This document shows, one piece after another, positions 52,630 through 62,186 of a stretch of DNA of 64,000 nt. The position numbers and the translations under genes were made by a program. Location: NCBI RefSeq assembly GCF_019218285.1, contig NZ_JAHUZG010000003.1:496001-560000 (forward strand), read 5' to 3'. The notes under the pieces were generated by a model that ran no database searches, was not told the DNA's origin, and saw only the letters and a program-made list of their open reading frames with translations. The stretch is from Antarctobacter sediminis (GTDB lineage: Bacteria; Pseudomonadota; Alphaproteobacteria; Rhodobacterales; Rhodobacteraceae). Every line of letters starts with the position of its first letter. The stretch's first letter is position 1.

Positions 52630-53109
52630 ATGCCGGTTCGTCTGAAAGGATCCTGCCGCTGTGGTGCCTGCGCGTTCGAGGTCGATAGCCACACGCCATA
52701 TCCCTACATGCGATGCTATTGCTCGATCTGCCGCAAACTGGCTGGCGGCGGGGGCTATGCGATCAACATCATGGGCGTGGCCCAGACGCTGACCATTACC
52801 GGGGCGGAGGTCATCGGCAAGATCAGAGTTGAGAAAGACGGTGCCATCAGCCCCATGTCCCGCAGCTTTTGCACGCGTTGCGGCACGGCCCTGTGGGGCT
52901 GGCACCCTGAGTGGCCGGACCTGTTGCACCCGTTTGCCTCGGCCATCGACACGGATCTGCCGGTGCCGCCAACACGTGTTCACATGATGCTGGCGGACAA
53001 GGCTCCGTGGGTGCAGCCCGACATTCGCGAGGGGGATCTGACATTTGACGGTTACCCCGACCAGTCCATCGAAGACTGGCACAAGACCCGAAACCTCTGG
53101 ATCGACTAG
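52630..53109 (+). CDS. GFA-family (glutathione-dependent formaldehyde-activating) protein
   Basis: The 159-aa protein has the GFA zinc pattern: GSCRCGACAFEV (C9, C11, C14), YMRCYCSICRKLAGGG (C29, C31, C34) and SFCTRCGTALW. Most GFA proteins are zinc-binding and of unknown substrate. It lies 10 nt before ureC and is probably co-transcribed with the urease genes. Confidence 0.88.
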   Translation: MPVRLKGSCRCGACAFEVDSHTPYPYMRCYCSICRKLAGGGGYAINIMGVAQTLTITGAEVIGKIRVEKDGAISPMSRSFCTRCGTALWGWHPEWPDLLHPFASAIDTDLPVPPTRVHMMLADKAPWVQPDIREGDLTFDGYPDQSIEDWHKTRNLWID

Positions 53110-53118
53110 GACGACAGG

Positions 53119-54828
53119 ATGCCCGCCAAGATCAAACGCTCTGACTATGCCGCCATGTTCGGCCCCACCACCGGCGACCGGCTGCGGCTGGCTGATACCG
53201 ACCTGATCATCGAGGTGGAAAAGGATCTGACCACCTATGGGGAAGAGGTCAAGTTCGGTGGCGGCAAGGTGATCCGTGACGGCATGGGGCAGGCCCAGAC
53301 CACGCGGGCCGAAGGTGCGGTGGACACGGTCATCACCAATGCGCTGATCGTGGACCATTCGGGGATCTACAAGGCGGATGTGGGCCTGCGCGATGGTCGC
53401 ATCCACAAAATCGGCAAGGCGGGCAACCCCGATACCCAGCCGGGCGTGGATATCATCGTCGGGCCGGGGACAGAGGCCATCGCCGGTGAGGGCAAGATCC
53501 TGACGGCGGGCGGGTTCGACAGCCACATCCACTTTATCTGCCCGCAACAGATCGAGGATGCGCTGCATTCCGGCCTGACCACCATGCTGGGCGGCGGCAC
53601 CGGGCCTGCGCACGGGACGCTGGCCACCACCTGCACCCCCGGTCCGTGGCACATCGGACGGATGTTGCAGGCGGCGGATGCTTTTCCGATGAACCTCGCC
53701 TTTGCGGGCAAGGGCAATGCCTCGCTGCCCGCCGCGCTGGAGGAACAGATCCGCGCCGGGGCATGCGCGCTGAAACTGCACGAGGATTGGGGCACGACGC
53801 CCGGCGCCATCGACTGTTGCCTGAGCGTCGCCGATGCGATGGACGTGCAGGTGATGATCCATACCGATACGCTGAACGAAAGCGGGTTTGTGGAGCACAC
53901 CGTCAAGGCCATGAAGGGCCGCACGATCCACGCCTTCCACACCGAGGGAGCGGGCGGCGGCCATGCCCCGGACATCATCAAGATCTGCGGCGAAGAGCAT
54001 GTCTTGCCTTCTTCGACCAACCCGACGCGGCCCTTTACCGTGAACACGCTTGAGGAACACCTCGACATGCTCATGGTGTGCCACCACCTCGACAAGTCGA
54101 TCCCCGAGGACGTGGCCTTTGCCGAAAGCCGCATCCGGCGTGAGACCATCGCCGCCGAGGACATCCTGCACGACATGGGGGCCTTTAGCATCATCGCCAG
54201 CGACAGCCAGGCCATGGGCCGCGTGGGCGAGGTGCTGATCCGCACATGGCAAACCGCCGACAAGATGAAGAAGCAGCGCGGACGCCTGTCCGAGGAAACC
54301 GGCGACAACGACAACTTTCGCGTCCGCCGTTATATCGCGAAATACACGATCAACCCGGCCATCGCCCATGGTATCGGGCATGAGATCGGCAGCATCGAAC
54401 CGGGCAAACGTGCCGACCTTGTGTTGTGGAACCCCGCGTTCTTTGGGGTCAAACCGGAAATGGTGCTGATTGGCGGCACGATTGCCTGCGCCCAGATGGG
54501 TGATCCCAATGCTTCGATCCCGACACCACAGCCGGTCTATACCCGGCCGATGTTCGGCGCCTACGGGCGCAGCGTGGAAAACTCGGCCGTGGTCTTTGTC
54601 TCCGAGGCCGCGCAGGCCGAGGGGGTCGGTGCCGAACTGGGGCTGGCCAAGCAGACACTGGCAGTGAGGAACACCCGTGGCATTGGCAAGAAGGATCTGG
54701 TGCTGAACGATGCCACGCCCACGGTCGAGGTGGACCCGGAAACCTACGAAGTGCGCGCTGATGGCGAGTTGCTGACCTGTGAACCGGCCAGCGAACTGCC
54801 CATGGCTCAACGGTATTTCCTGTTCTGA
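53119..54828 (+). CDS. ureC: Urease subunit alpha
   Basis: This 569-aa catalytic subunit holds the two-nickel centre. All ligands are in place: H136 and H138 ([11 protein letters not shown]), the carbamylated K219 ([10 protein letters not shown]), H248 ([12 protein letters not shown]), H274 ([15 protein letters not shown]) and D362 (ASDSQAMGR). The mobile flap Cys321-His322 (MVCHHLD) is intact, so the enzyme should be active. It requires UreDEFG for nickel loading. Length matches the family. Confidence 0.98.
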   Translation: MPAKIKRSDYAAMFGPTTGDRLRLADTDLIIEVEKDLTTYGEEVKFGGGKVIRDGMGQAQTTRAEGAVDTVITNALIVDHSGIYKADVGLRDGRIHKIGKAGNPDTQPGVDIIVGPGTEAIAGEGKILTAGGFDSHIHFICPQQIEDALHSGLTTMLGGGTGPAHGTLATTCTPGPWHIGRMLQAADAFPMNLAFAGKGNASLPAALEEQIRAGACALKLHEDWGTTPGAIDCCLSVADAMDVQVMIHTDTLNESGFVEHTVKAMKGRTIHAFHTEGAGGGHAPDIIKICGEEHVLPSSTNPTRPFTVNTLEEHLDMLMVCHHLDKSIPEDVAFAESRIRRETIAAEDILHDMGAFSIIASDSQAMGRVGEVLIRTWQTADKMKKQRGRLSEETGDNDNFRVRRYIAKYTINPAIAHGIGHEIGSIEPGKRADLVLWNPAFFGVKPEMVLIGGTIACAQMGDPNASIPTPQPVYTRPMFGAYGRSVENSAVVFVSEAAQAEGVGAELGLAKQTLAVRNTRGIGKKDLVLNDATPTVEVDPETYEVRADGELLTCEPASELPMAQRYFLF

Positions 54829-54921
54829 GAGGGCCGGGCGGGGCCGTCGCTTGAACTCGGCCAGTGGCTCACGCAACATGGGCCACACTGCCCCCCCCTG
54901 CCCATCGAATGGAGAGTGAAG

Positions 54922-55509
54922 ATGCGCGCAATTGGCTTGGCTGCCGCCCTGATCCCCCTGTCCCTGCCGGTTTTTGCCTGTCCCACCGGGGCAGATGTGG
55001 CAAAGGGCATTCGGTTCACCGTCGAAGAAACGGACAAAGAGGAATACCGTCGCATCGGGCCCGCGATGATCGAGGCGATCTATTCCACCGCGGACGGTGC
55101 TGCCACGCGCAACCTGTTGGCGCAGGGTGTCTATCTTGTGGAACTGGTCGATCTGATCGACGGGACGCCGGATCAGACGACCCGCATCACCTATGCCTTT
55201 CCCGGTCGTGCCGAGGACCTGAAACTGCCAGAACCGAATGGCGAGGTCGCCTATGATGTGGCGATCAACAATTTTGGCGACTTTGACAAGGAACGCCAGA
55301 TCTATGACTTCGGCCCGATGGCCAAGATCAACTTTGGCTCCTGTGAATACGACATGATCCCGATCGAGATCCGCTATGACCCGGACGACGCGAACACCGT
55401 GGACATTCTGTACTACCTGCCCGAGTTCGGTTTTTCCTTTTACGCGGGCAGCGACTATGACGGCGGGTCCGACCGCTATCGTTACTCTAATATCGAGGTG
55501 ATCGAGTGA
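54922..55509 (+). CDS. Secreted protein in the urease operon, unknown
   Basis: This 195-aa protein has a signal peptide (MRAIGLAAALIPLSLPVFA) followed by CPTGADVAKGIRFTVEETDKEEYRRI and a beta-rich acidic C-terminal part (DYDGGSDRYRYSNIEVIE). Two cysteines are visible in the mature part. The ATG at 54922 sits 5 nt after GGAGAG; an in-frame GTG six bases earlier is less likely. Its stop overlaps the ureE start, so it is coupled to ureE. Family unknown; a role in the urease context is guesswork. Confidence 0.7.
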   Translation: MRAIGLAAALIPLSLPVFACPTGADVAKGIRFTVEETDKEEYRRIGPAMIEAIYSTADGAATRNLLAQGVYLVELVDLIDGTPDQTTRITYAFPGRAEDLKLPEPNGEVAYDVAINNFGDFDKERQIYDFGPMAKINFGSCEYDMIPIEIRYDPDDANTVDILYYLPEFGFSFYAGSDYDGGSDRYRYSNIEVIE

Positions 55510-55982
55510 GCGAACTTCCCGTGGCGCAGCAGCTGGAGCGCGCCGAAGACAGGCAGGGCGGGGCGCAGGCGCGCGTCGTTCTGGACTACGAGGCGCGGTT
55601 TTTGCGCCGCAAACGTCTGACGACGGAAGATGGCTGGCCATTTGTCGTCGATCTGGAGCAGACCACCTCATTGGACGCGGGCGATACACTGGTGCTTGGC
55701 GACGGGCGGCGGGTCGAGGTTGTGGCCGCCGCCGAAGAGGTTCTGGAAGTGCGCGGCGACAACCTGCCCCGGCTGGCTTGGCACATCGGAAATCGGCACA
55801 CGCCGTGCCAGATTAGCGAAGGACGGTTGCTGATCCAGCGTGATCCGGTGATCCGTCACATGCTGGAGCATCTGGGCGCGGGGATCAACGAAGTGGTCGA
55901 GCCCTTCACCCCCGAAGGCGGTGCCTATGGACATGGCCGCACGCACAGTCACGAACACGGCCACACCGCCCATGCCCATTGA
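55506..55982 (+). CDS. ureE: Urease accessory protein, nickel metallochaperone
   Basis: The 158-aa protein has an N-terminal peptide-binding domain (DYEARFLRRKRLTTEDGWPFVVDL), a C-terminal metal-binding domain (LPRLAWHIGNRHTPCQI ... VIRHMLEHLGAGINEVVEPFTPEGGAYG) and a His-rich tail ([16 protein letters not shown]) that binds nickel. Translation starts at GTG 55506, overlapping the previous stop by two bases. It hands nickel to UreG. Confidence 0.94.
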   Translation: MSELPVAQQLERAEDRQGGAQARVVLDYEARFLRRKRLTTEDGWPFVVDLEQTTSLDAGDTLVLGDGRRVEVVAAAEEVLEVRGDNLPRLAWHIGNRHTPCQISEGRLLIQRDPVIRHMLEHLGAGINEVVEPFTPEGGAYGHGRTHSHEHGHTAHAH

Positions 55983-56613
55983 CCCGCGCCTTCTGACCCT
56001 GACGCAATGGCTGTCTCCGGCCTATCCGGTGGGGGGCTTTGCTTATTCCCATGGGCTGGAAAGCGCGGTGCGGGCCGGGTGGGTGACGGATGCAGGATCG
56101 TTGCGCGACTGGCTCGAGGACATTCTGACTGAAGGGTCCGGCAAGGCGGACGCGCTGTGGATCAGGCTGGCGTGGCACGGCGAAACGCCTGCTGCCGAAC
56201 TGGACGCCCTTGCCCGCGCGTGGCAGCCCGCACGCGAAAGGCTGCGCGAGGCCGACCGACAGGGGGCGGCCTTTGCGCGGGTCACGGCAGAGGTCTGGCG
56301 GCTGGACTTGCCGCCGATGCTTTTGCCGGTGGCGCTGGGCACGGCGGCACGCCAGATGGGCATGGCGGTCGAAGAGGTCGCCGCGCTTTACCTGCAATCC
56401 TTCGCGGGCAACCTTGTATCGGCCGCGCAGCGGTTGATGCCTCTGGGACAGACCGCGGCGCAGGCCGTGCTGGCCGAACTGGCACCCGTATGCGCCCGCG
56501 TGGCCGCGGACACAGAGGCGCAGACCTTGGACGACATGGTCTCTTGTGCCTTCTTGTCTGACGTTGCGGCCATGAAACATGAAACGCTTGAACCAAGGCT
56601 ATTCCAGTCATGA
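55972..56613 (+). CDS. ureF: Urease accessory protein
   Basis: The 213-aa protein has [32 protein letters not shown], then [26 protein letters not shown], hallmarks of UreF, which couples UreG GTPase activity to nickel insertion. I start at MPIDPRLL (55972), overlapping the ureE end by 11 nt; an earlier in-frame ATG at 55921 falls inside ureE's His tail. Confidence 0.94.
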   Translation: MPIDPRLLTLTQWLSPAYPVGGFAYSHGLESAVRAGWVTDAGSLRDWLEDILTEGSGKADALWIRLAWHGETPAAELDALARAWQPARERLREADRQGAAFARVTAEVWRLDLPPMLLPVALGTAARQMGMAVEEVAALYLQSFAGNLVSAAQRLMPLGQTAAQAVLAELAPVCARVAADTEAQTLDDMVSCAFLSDVAAMKHETLEPRLFQS

Positions 56614-57221
56614 CACGGATGAACGGCCCTTTGCGCATCGGCATCGGCGGACCCGTCGGCGCGGGCAAAACCACCCTGACCGCGCGGCTTGCGGAACGGT
56701 TGAAGGACGATTTCTCGATCGGTGTGATCACCAATGATATCTACACCCAAGAGGACGCCGAGGCGCTGATGCGGATGCAGATTCTGCCGGCGGATCGGGT
56801 GATTGGGGTCGAAACTGGCGGCTGCCCGCATACGGCAATTCGCGAAGATGCCTCAATCAACCTCGCAGCGGTTGCGGAAATGCGCGACAGGCATCCCGAG
56901 GTGGAAATCGTACTGATCGAATCCGGGGGGGATAACCTTTCGGCCACTTTCAGCCCGGAACTGGCGGATCTGACCGTCTATGTGATCGACGTGGCCGCGG
57001 GTGAGGAAATTCCGCGCAAAGGCGGACCGGCGATCACACGCTCGGATCTGTTGGTCATCAACAAGACGGATCTTGCACCCTATGTCGGCGCCTCGCTGGA
57101 GGTGATGGACAGGGATGCAACACGGGTCCGCGCCGGGCGGCCCTTTGTCTTTTCGGCGCTCAAAGGCGGGGAAGGAGTCGATCAGATCGTTGCGCAACTG
57201 CACGAGATCGCAGGCCTCTGA
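56610..57221 (+). CDS. ureG: Urease accessory GTPase
   Basis: The 203-aa GTPase has P-loop GPVGAGKT (14-21), [36 protein letters not shown] (the CPH metal motif), [20 protein letters not shown], and NKTD for guanine. It uses GTP to deliver nickel. It overlaps ureF by ATGA and ends the operon. The N-terminal His tail of some UreG proteins is absent. Confidence 0.97.
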   Translation: MTRMNGPLRIGIGGPVGAGKTTLTARLAERLKDDFSIGVITNDIYTQEDAEALMRMQILPADRVIGVETGGCPHTAIREDASINLAAVAEMRDRHPEVEIVLIESGGDNLSATFSPELADLTVYVIDVAAGEEIPRKGGPAITRSDLLVINKTDLAPYVGASLEVMDRDATRVRAGRPFVFSALKGGEGVDQIVAQLHEIAGL

Positions 57222-57347
57222 TCCGGGGCGGGGCTCAGGCGGCGCGCTCGCCGAGGTCCCAAAGCGGGGAAAGCCGTCCCGCTGGTCTGGTATCTGCCCC
57301 GGGGTATCCGGGAAAAACACGGTTTTTGAAGCTGTGGGGCTGGTCGA

Positions 57348-57449
57348 TCAAAACGCGGCCCAGTCGGTGAACTTGTAGGTCTTGGGCTTGGTCATGCCGG
57401 GAACCGGGGTCGTCGGCTGGGTGGGGCGGGGTTGATTGTGCTTGGTCAT
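57348..57449 (-). CDS. 33-residue peptide, unknown
   Basis: A short open frame starts at ATG 57449 with GGAG eight bases upstream. The product starts MTKHNQPRPTQPTT and ends TYKFTDWAAF: basic, Pro/Thr-rich, with no signal peptide. The clear ribosome site and distinct composition suggest a real small protein, but there is no homology evidence. It is convergent with ureG and upstream of the FucU/RbsD gene on the opposite side. Confidence 0.45.
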   Translation of the reverse strand: MTKHNQPRPTQPTTPVPGMTKPKTYKFTDWAAF

Positions 57450-57526
57450 CTTGTGTCTCCTTCTATGCATACCAACATGGGAGAAGGAGCATTGTTCCGA
57501 CAGTCACGAAAACCGTACCGCCCGGT

Positions 57527-57961
57527 TCAGTCGGGCGGAATGACCCCTTTCTTCAGGATAATGTTGCCATAAAGCCTTGTTTCGCCGGTTTGAATCACGG
57601 CAAACGCGGTCTTTGCCCGGTCGTAGAAGGCAAAGCGTTCCAAGGTCGAAATTGGCGCTGGGGTATCGGCGGTTTGGTCGATAATGCGCTGAAACTCGGT
57701 AACAATTTCCGGCATGGCATCTGCGTTTCCGACGACCTGCATGGTATGGGCGGGATCGGTGACGAAACTGTCCAGCGGCATCAGGGTCAGCACGGCCTTC
57801 AGCACCTGAGTGGCGGGCAGACCATCCAGCCGGTGAACCTGACAGCCCATTGAATAGGCGGGGAAATTCGCATCGGCGATGACGATCTCATCGCCGTGCC
57901 CCATGGCGCGCAGCGCGTGCAGGATGTCGGGCGACAGGATGGCCGGGATATTGCGCAGCAT
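57527..57961 (-). CDS. FucU/RbsD-family sugar mutarotase
   Basis: The 144-aa protein shows MLRNIPAILSPDILHALRAMGHGDEIVIADANFPAYSMG, the start common to L-fucose mutarotase FucU and RbsD, with the catalytic His/Asp region GHGDEIVIADANFP. It interconverts sugar anomers. The C-terminus (RLYGNIILKKGV) carries the second site. The FucU/RbsD split cannot be settled from the sequence, and no sugar transporter is adjacent. Confidence 0.88.
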   Translation of the reverse strand: MLRNIPAILSPDILHALRAMGHGDEIVIADANFPAYSMGCQVHRLDGLPATQVLKAVLTLMPLDSFVTDPAHTMQVVGNADAMPEIVTEFQRIIDQTADTPAPISTLERFAFYDRAKTAFAVIQTGETRLYGNIILKKGVIPPD

Positions 57962-58102
57962 GAAGGGTCCTCCGGAATACCTGACCATGAAACCCCGGCC
58001 CCTTGGGCGGTGCAAGGGGGAATGCCTGCGCTGATGCGGGCCTTTTGCCGTCAGGAAAACCGTCTAGAGTGGGCCAAACGGTGCGGACAAATGAGAGGCG
58101 GC

Positions 58103-58489
58103 ATGGAAAACGAGACACCAAGGGGCCTGCCGACATTGCGGACACTGGCAATGCCCGGCGACGCCAATGTCAGCGGTGACATCTTTGGCGGCTGGGTCCT
58201 CAGCCAGATGGATCTGGCCAGCGGCATCATTGCCGGGCAACGCGCGCAGGGGCGGGTGGCGACGGTGGCCGTCGACGCGATGAAATTCATCCGCCCGGTC
58301 AGCATCGGTGATGTGCTTGAGGTCTATGGCTGGGTTGAACGGGTTGGCCGTACCTCGATGGGGATCGGGCTGGAGGCCTGGGTGATCCGCAACCGGATCG
58401 GCAAGCGCGAGAAGGTGACCGAAGCGGTCTTTACCTACGTGGCCCTGGACGAAGAGGGCAACAAGCGCAAGGTTCCGCCCGAGGCCTGA
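58103..58489 (+). CDS. Acyl-CoA thioesterase, hotdog fold (YciA-like)
   Basis: This 128-aa protein has LPTLRTLAMPGDANVSGDIFGGWVLSQMDLASGI, with the catalytic Asp in a GDIFGGW loop, and VATVAVDAMKFIRPVSIGDVLEVYGWVERVGRTSM, typical of YciA-type acyl-CoA thioesterases. They release fatty acids from CoA. The start follows GAGAGG at 58094; another in-frame ATG at 58091 is possible. Confidence 0.9.
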   Translation: MENETPRGLPTLRTLAMPGDANVSGDIFGGWVLSQMDLASGIIAGQRAQGRVATVAVDAMKFIRPVSIGDVLEVYGWVERVGRTSMGIGLEAWVIRNRIGKREKVTEAVFTYVALDEEGNKRKVPPEA

Positions 58490-58510
58490 ACAGACCCCGG
58501 GCGGTCAGGA

Positions 58511-58717
58511 TCAGAGCAGTTCCAGATCCGACGCGCTTTCGCGGCCGTCACGGCCGGTGCGCAGTTCGAAGCTGACTTTCTGGTTGTCCTGCAGGCCGGT
58601 CAGGCCCGAACGCTCGACTGCAGAGATGTGGACGAAGATGTCCTTGCCGCCGCCTTCGGGCGCGATGAAGCCGTAGCCTTTGGTGGTGTTGAACCATTTC
58701 ACGGTGCCGGTGGGCAT
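58511..58717 (-). CDS. Cold-shock domain protein
   Basis: The 68-aa protein is a single cold-shock domain: MPTGTVKWFNTTKGYGFIAPEGGGKDIFVHISAVERSGLTGLQDNQKVSFE, with RNP1 KGYGFI and RNP2 DIFVHIS. It binds single-stranded RNA. GGAGA precedes the ATG. The upstream 5' region (58718-58979) may carry a long leader as in other csp genes, but I cannot define its structure. Confidence 0.94.
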   Translation of the reverse strand: MPTGTVKWFNTTKGYGFIAPEGGGKDIFVHISAVERSGLTGLQDNQKVSFELRTGRDGRESASDLELL

Positions 58718-58979
58718 GTGAGAGTCTCCAAGAATTTTGCCGCACGCGGAAGTGCTGCGGCTCGGCAATGTCAGAGCAGTATCGGTTGCGCTGACGCCGG
58801 ATACCGGAGACAGGTAGGCGATAGTGGTAACGTAGCGCTTCTGGATATGGCAGCTTTGGTGAGTCGAGGCAAGATGGATTGACGCGCCGGTCCCGGCGCG
58901 TGAAGCTGTCGCTCATCCATGTCGGCAGGCTTTTGCCTGAACCGGGGCAGTCAGGCAAGCCCCGGTTCCGTCCCGTTGT

Positions 58980-59450
58980 TCAGTTTCGGGTCAATTCCCC
59001 GCTCACCTTGTTGGTATAGCTTTCGCCGCCCGCGTCGAATGTGCCACCGCCGGTGATCGAGGCCCATTTCCCGGTGCCGCCCATCACCATCCAGTCGCCC
59101 TGTGTGCGACCCTCGGCGCTGAGGCCCGTGGCGATCCATTTGATCACGGCCACGTCTCCGTCGCCGTCGGTGTAGCGGCACAGGCCATCGCCAGACACCG
59201 CGCCCTTGTCGATCAGAATGGCGCCAAAGCAGGGGCCGGATGCGCTGGCAAAGGGGTTGTCCGGGCTTTCCGTTTCGAACCGATCGTACATCGAGGTGGC
59301 ATGGACAACGACCAGCCCCTCGCTCACCGGCATCGGCGTGGCCGTCGATGTGCCGTGTCCAATGCCGGTGGCGTCGATGGTTTCGGAAAGAACAGGGGTG
59401 GAAAAAACAACAAAGACGGCCGCTAGGGCGCTGAAACGGGTCGAATACAT
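58980..59450 (-). CDS. Secreted beta-rich protein, unknown
   Basis: The 156-aa protein has a signal peptide (MYSTRFSALAAVFVVFSTPVLS) and then a mature part rich in Gly/Thr/Asp with regular beta-strand pattern (GDWMVMGGTGKWASITGGGTF), reminiscent of allene-oxide-cyclase-like or avidin-type barrels. I cannot assign the family. A GGAGGAG site lies upstream. It is next to another small secreted protein gene, 82 nt away, in the same direction. Confidence 0.6.
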   Translation of the reverse strand: MYSTRFSALAAVFVVFSTPVLSETIDATGIGHGTSTATPMPVSEGLVVVHATSMYDRFETESPDNPFASASGPCFGAILIDKGAVSGDGLCRYTDGDGDVAVIKWIATGLSAEGRTQGDWMVMGGTGKWASITGGGTFDAGGESYTNKVSGELTRN

Positions 59451-59532
59451 GATTTTCTCCTCCGGAAACGGCCCCGGTTGGGCCCGGGGCGCGTTCAGGA
59501 GGATAACATGAAACCGCGCGGACGCGGCGGGA

Positions 59533-59946
59533 TCAGTTGCAGGTGAACCGCTCTGTCCACGTACCCCAGTTGTTCATGTCCATGTTGCGCTGGCGAAAAC
59601 CGTAGGTGTTCGACGAACCGCGAATGCGGAAATGCCGCGCAGACCCGCGCCAAAAGATGCGGCTGTTCACCGGGGCGATGCTTTCCGCATAGGTGTAGAA
59701 GATCCGGTTGGTGGTGAAGCCCACCGTGGCGGTTTCACCGGGAGCCAGGTTCCACCAGCCGCGTGTGATCCAGTTGCCCGAGAGGTCCCGGTAATGGATA
59801 GCCGTCTGAATGCGGCGGTTGCAGGCGTTGAGGTAGATAATCGTGAACTGGTTGTTCTGGGCGTATTGGGTGTCTGCCTGGGCGCGTGTTTCACCGGCGG
59901 AAAACGCCGTCATAAGGCAGAGCGCCAGCATGAGAAGACGATGCAT
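59533..59946 (-). CDS. DUF1036-domain secreted protein
   Basis: The 137-aa protein has a signal peptide (MHRLLMLALCLMTAFSAGETRAQ) followed by a DUF1036-like core: IIYLNACNRRIQTAIHYRDLSGNWITRGWWNLAPGETATV, then FYTYAESI and a C-terminal Cys. DUF1036 domains have a Cys-rich sandwich and an N-terminal hydrophobic leader; function unknown. AAGGA lies upstream. Confidence 0.78.
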   Translation of the reverse strand: MHRLLMLALCLMTAFSAGETRAQADTQYAQNNQFTIIYLNACNRRIQTAIHYRDLSGNWITRGWWNLAPGETATVGFTTNRIFYTYAESIAPVNSRIFWRGSARHFRIRGSSNTYGFRQRNMDMNNWGTWTERFTCN

Positions 59947-60075
59947 GTAAGGATCCTTGCCAATAATTTGCTGTTGTTAAGAAAAGTTAAGACAGCCCGA
60001 ACCGAACGGTCAAGCACGTAGCTGACCTAGGGTCGTCACAAGCGGCTGGCAAGTAAGGATTCCTTGCCTTTGCCG

Positions 60076-60348
60076 CTAGATTTCGCCCCGCGAGAGTTTT
60101 CCTGCGAGGAAGATCAAAAGGTAAAAGCCCCAGACGATTACCAGCAACTTCAACGCCAGCCGAGTGGGTAGATAGATGTAAAGGACGCCGAAAATGCCCG
60201 AGCAGAGACAACCGAAGAAAAGGTAGAATGCCGGCTGTTTCGAAAAGTCGATCTGCTGGCCAAACAACTCGAAACGGCTGCCGACCCAGAACATCAGCGC
60301 AATCGACGAAATGGCGATCGTTGCGCCGATCGCCATCCTCTTGTTCAT
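60076..60348 (-). CDS. Small membrane protein downstream of ettA, unknown
   Basis: The 90-aa protein has three predicted transmembrane segments (about 5-25, 40-58 and 66-82: IGATIAISSIALMFW, FYLFFGCLCSGIFGVLYIYL, LLVIVWGFYLLIFLAG). It starts 16 nt after the ettA stop on the same strand, so it is likely co-transcribed. Its base composition is less GC-rich than its neighbours. No family recognised. Confidence 0.65.
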   Translation of the reverse strand: MNKRMAIGATIAISSIALMFWVGSRFELFGQQIDFSKQPAFYLFFGCLCSGIFGVLYIYLPTRLALKLLVIVWGFYLLIFLAGKLSRGEI

Positions 60349-60364
60349 TCTGACCGCTCCGGTG

Positions 60365-62020
60365 TCAGCGCGTGAATTTCTTGTGCTTCAGGCGGGTCGG
60401 TTCAAGGGCATCGGCGCCAAGGCGGCGCTTCTTGTCCTCTTCGTAGTCTTCGAAGTTGCCTTCGAACCATTCCACATGCGCCTCGCCCTCGAAGGCAAGG
60501 ATATGCGTGCAGATCCGGTCGAGGAAGAACCTGTCGTGCGAGATGACCACGGCGCAGCCCGCGAAATCGACCAAAGCGTCTTCCAGCGCCCGCAGCGTTT
60601 CCACGTCTAGGTCGTTGGTCGGTTCGTCGAGCAGGATGACGTTGCCGCCTTCTTTCAGCAGGCGCGCCATGTGGACGCGGTTGCGTTCGCCGCCGGACAG
60701 CAGGCCAACCTTTTTCTGCTGGTCGCCGCCCTTGAAGTTGAAGGCCGAGCAATAGGCGCGGCTGTTCATCTCGGCATCGCCCAGCTTGATCTGCTCTGCT
60801 CCGCCGGAAATTGCCTCCCAGACGGTTTCGTCAGCGGACAGGTCATCGCGGGACTGGTCCACATAGGCCAGTTTCACCGTGTCGCCGTATTCCAGCGTGC
60901 CTGCGTCGGGGTTCTCGTGCCCGGTCAGCATCTTGAACAGGGTAGATTTACCCGCGCCGTTCGGGCCGATCACACCGACGATACCCCCCGGCGGCAGCGA
61001 GAACGAAAGGTCTTCGATCAACAACTTGTCGCCCATGGCCTTTTTCAGGCCCGAAACCTCGATCACCTTGGCCCCAAGGCGCGGACCGTTGGGGATGATG
61101 ATCTGCGCGCGGGAAAGCTTTTCGCGTTCGGACTGGTTGGCAAGCTCGTTATATGCGCTGATCCGGGCCTTGGACTTCGCCTGACGCGCCTTGGCGCCTT
61201 GGCGCATCCATTCCAGTTCGCGTTCCAGCGTCTTCTGCTTGGCCTTGTCCTCGCGGGCTTCCTGTTCCAGCCGCTTGGCCTTCTGCTCCAGCCAGCTGGA
61301 ATAGTTGCCTTCGTAGGGGATGCCGCGGCCACGGTCCAGTTCAAGGATCCAACCGGTGATCGAGTCGAGGAAATACCGGTCGTGGGTGACGATCAGGATC
61401 GTGCCCTTGTAGTCGATCAGGTGGTTCTGCAACCAGGCGATGGTTTCCGCGTCGAGGTGGTTGGTCGGTTCGTCCAGCAGCAGCATGTCGGGCGCTTCAA
61501 GCAACAGCTTGCACAACGCAACGCGGCGGCGTTCCCCGCCCGACAGGCTCGAAACATCGGCATCGTCCGGTGGGCAGCGCAGCGCCTCCATGGACACGTC
61601 GACCTGGCTGTCCAGATCCCAGAGGTTCTGGCTGTCGATCACGTCTTGCAGCTTGGCCATCTCGTCGGCGGTCTCGTCCGAGTAGTTCATGGCCAGTTCG
61701 TTGTACTTGTCGAGAATGGCCTTTTTCTCGGCCACGCCCAGCATGACGTTTTCGCGCACGCTGAGCGACTCGTCCAGCTTGGGTTCCTGCGGAAGATAGC
61801 CGACCTTGGCACCCTCGGCGGCCCATGCTTCGCCGGTGAAATCCTTGTCGAGGCCGGCCATGATCTTCATCAGGGTCGACTTACCGGCGCCGTTGACGCC
61901 GACGACACCGATCTTGACGCCCGGAAGGAAGCTTAGCCGGATGTTTTCAAAGCATTTCTTGCCGCCCGGATAGGTCTTGGAGACGCCATCCATGTGATAA
62001 ACATACTGATACGAGGCCAT
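60365..62020 (-). CDS. ettA: Energy-dependent translational throttle protein (ABC-F ATPase)
   Basis: This 551-aa soluble protein has two ABC domains joined by a long basic linker and no membrane segment. Signatures: [22 protein letters not shown], Walker [10 protein letters not shown] and [26 protein letters not shown] and [15 protein letters not shown], and Walker [17 protein letters not shown] and [15 protein letters not shown]. The arm/linker pattern ([38 protein letters not shown]) fits EttA, which binds the ribosomal E site and couples ATP level to translation initiation. Confidence 0.95.
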   Translation of the reverse strand: MASYQYVYHMDGVSKTYPGGKKCFENIRLSFLPGVKIGVVGVNGAGKSTLMKIMAGLDKDFTGEAWAAEGAKVGYLPQEPKLDESLSVRENVMLGVAEKKAILDKYNELAMNYSDETADEMAKLQDVIDSQNLWDLDSQVDVSMEALRCPPDDADVSSLSGGERRRVALCKLLLEAPDMLLLDEPTNHLDAETIAWLQNHLIDYKGTILIVTHDRYFLDSITGWILELDRGRGIPYEGNYSSWLEQKAKRLEQEAREDKAKQKTLERELEWMRQGAKARQAKSKARISAYNELANQSEREKLSRAQIIIPNGPRLGAKVIEVSGLKKAMGDKLLIEDLSFSLPPGGIVGVIGPNGAGKSTLFKMLTGHENPDAGTLEYGDTVKLAYVDQSRDDLSADETVWEAISGGAEQIKLGDAEMNSRAYCSAFNFKGGDQQKKVGLLSGGERNRVHMARLLKEGGNVILLDEPTNDLDVETLRALEDALVDFAGCAVVISHDRFFLDRICTHILAFEGEAHVEWFEGNFEDYEEDKKRRLGADALEPTRLKHKKFTR

Positions 62021-62186
62021 GATCCGCTCCTGTCACGCGTGCGCAATGTTCGTGACGGAGTAGCGCGTTGGGGCGGGCGGTGCAATCGGCGGCGAAAACT
62101 CGGGAAAATTTGCCTTAAACCGATCTAAAGATTTCGGGGTCATCTACGAATGGATCGCCGCTGGGCGGGCATCTGGAGAGGTCGGG

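Noticed and set aside
52615-55689. A 1,024-codon open frame on the minus strand opposite ureC
   Set aside because: Antisense to ureC, which has every nickel ligand; no domain in the antisense product.
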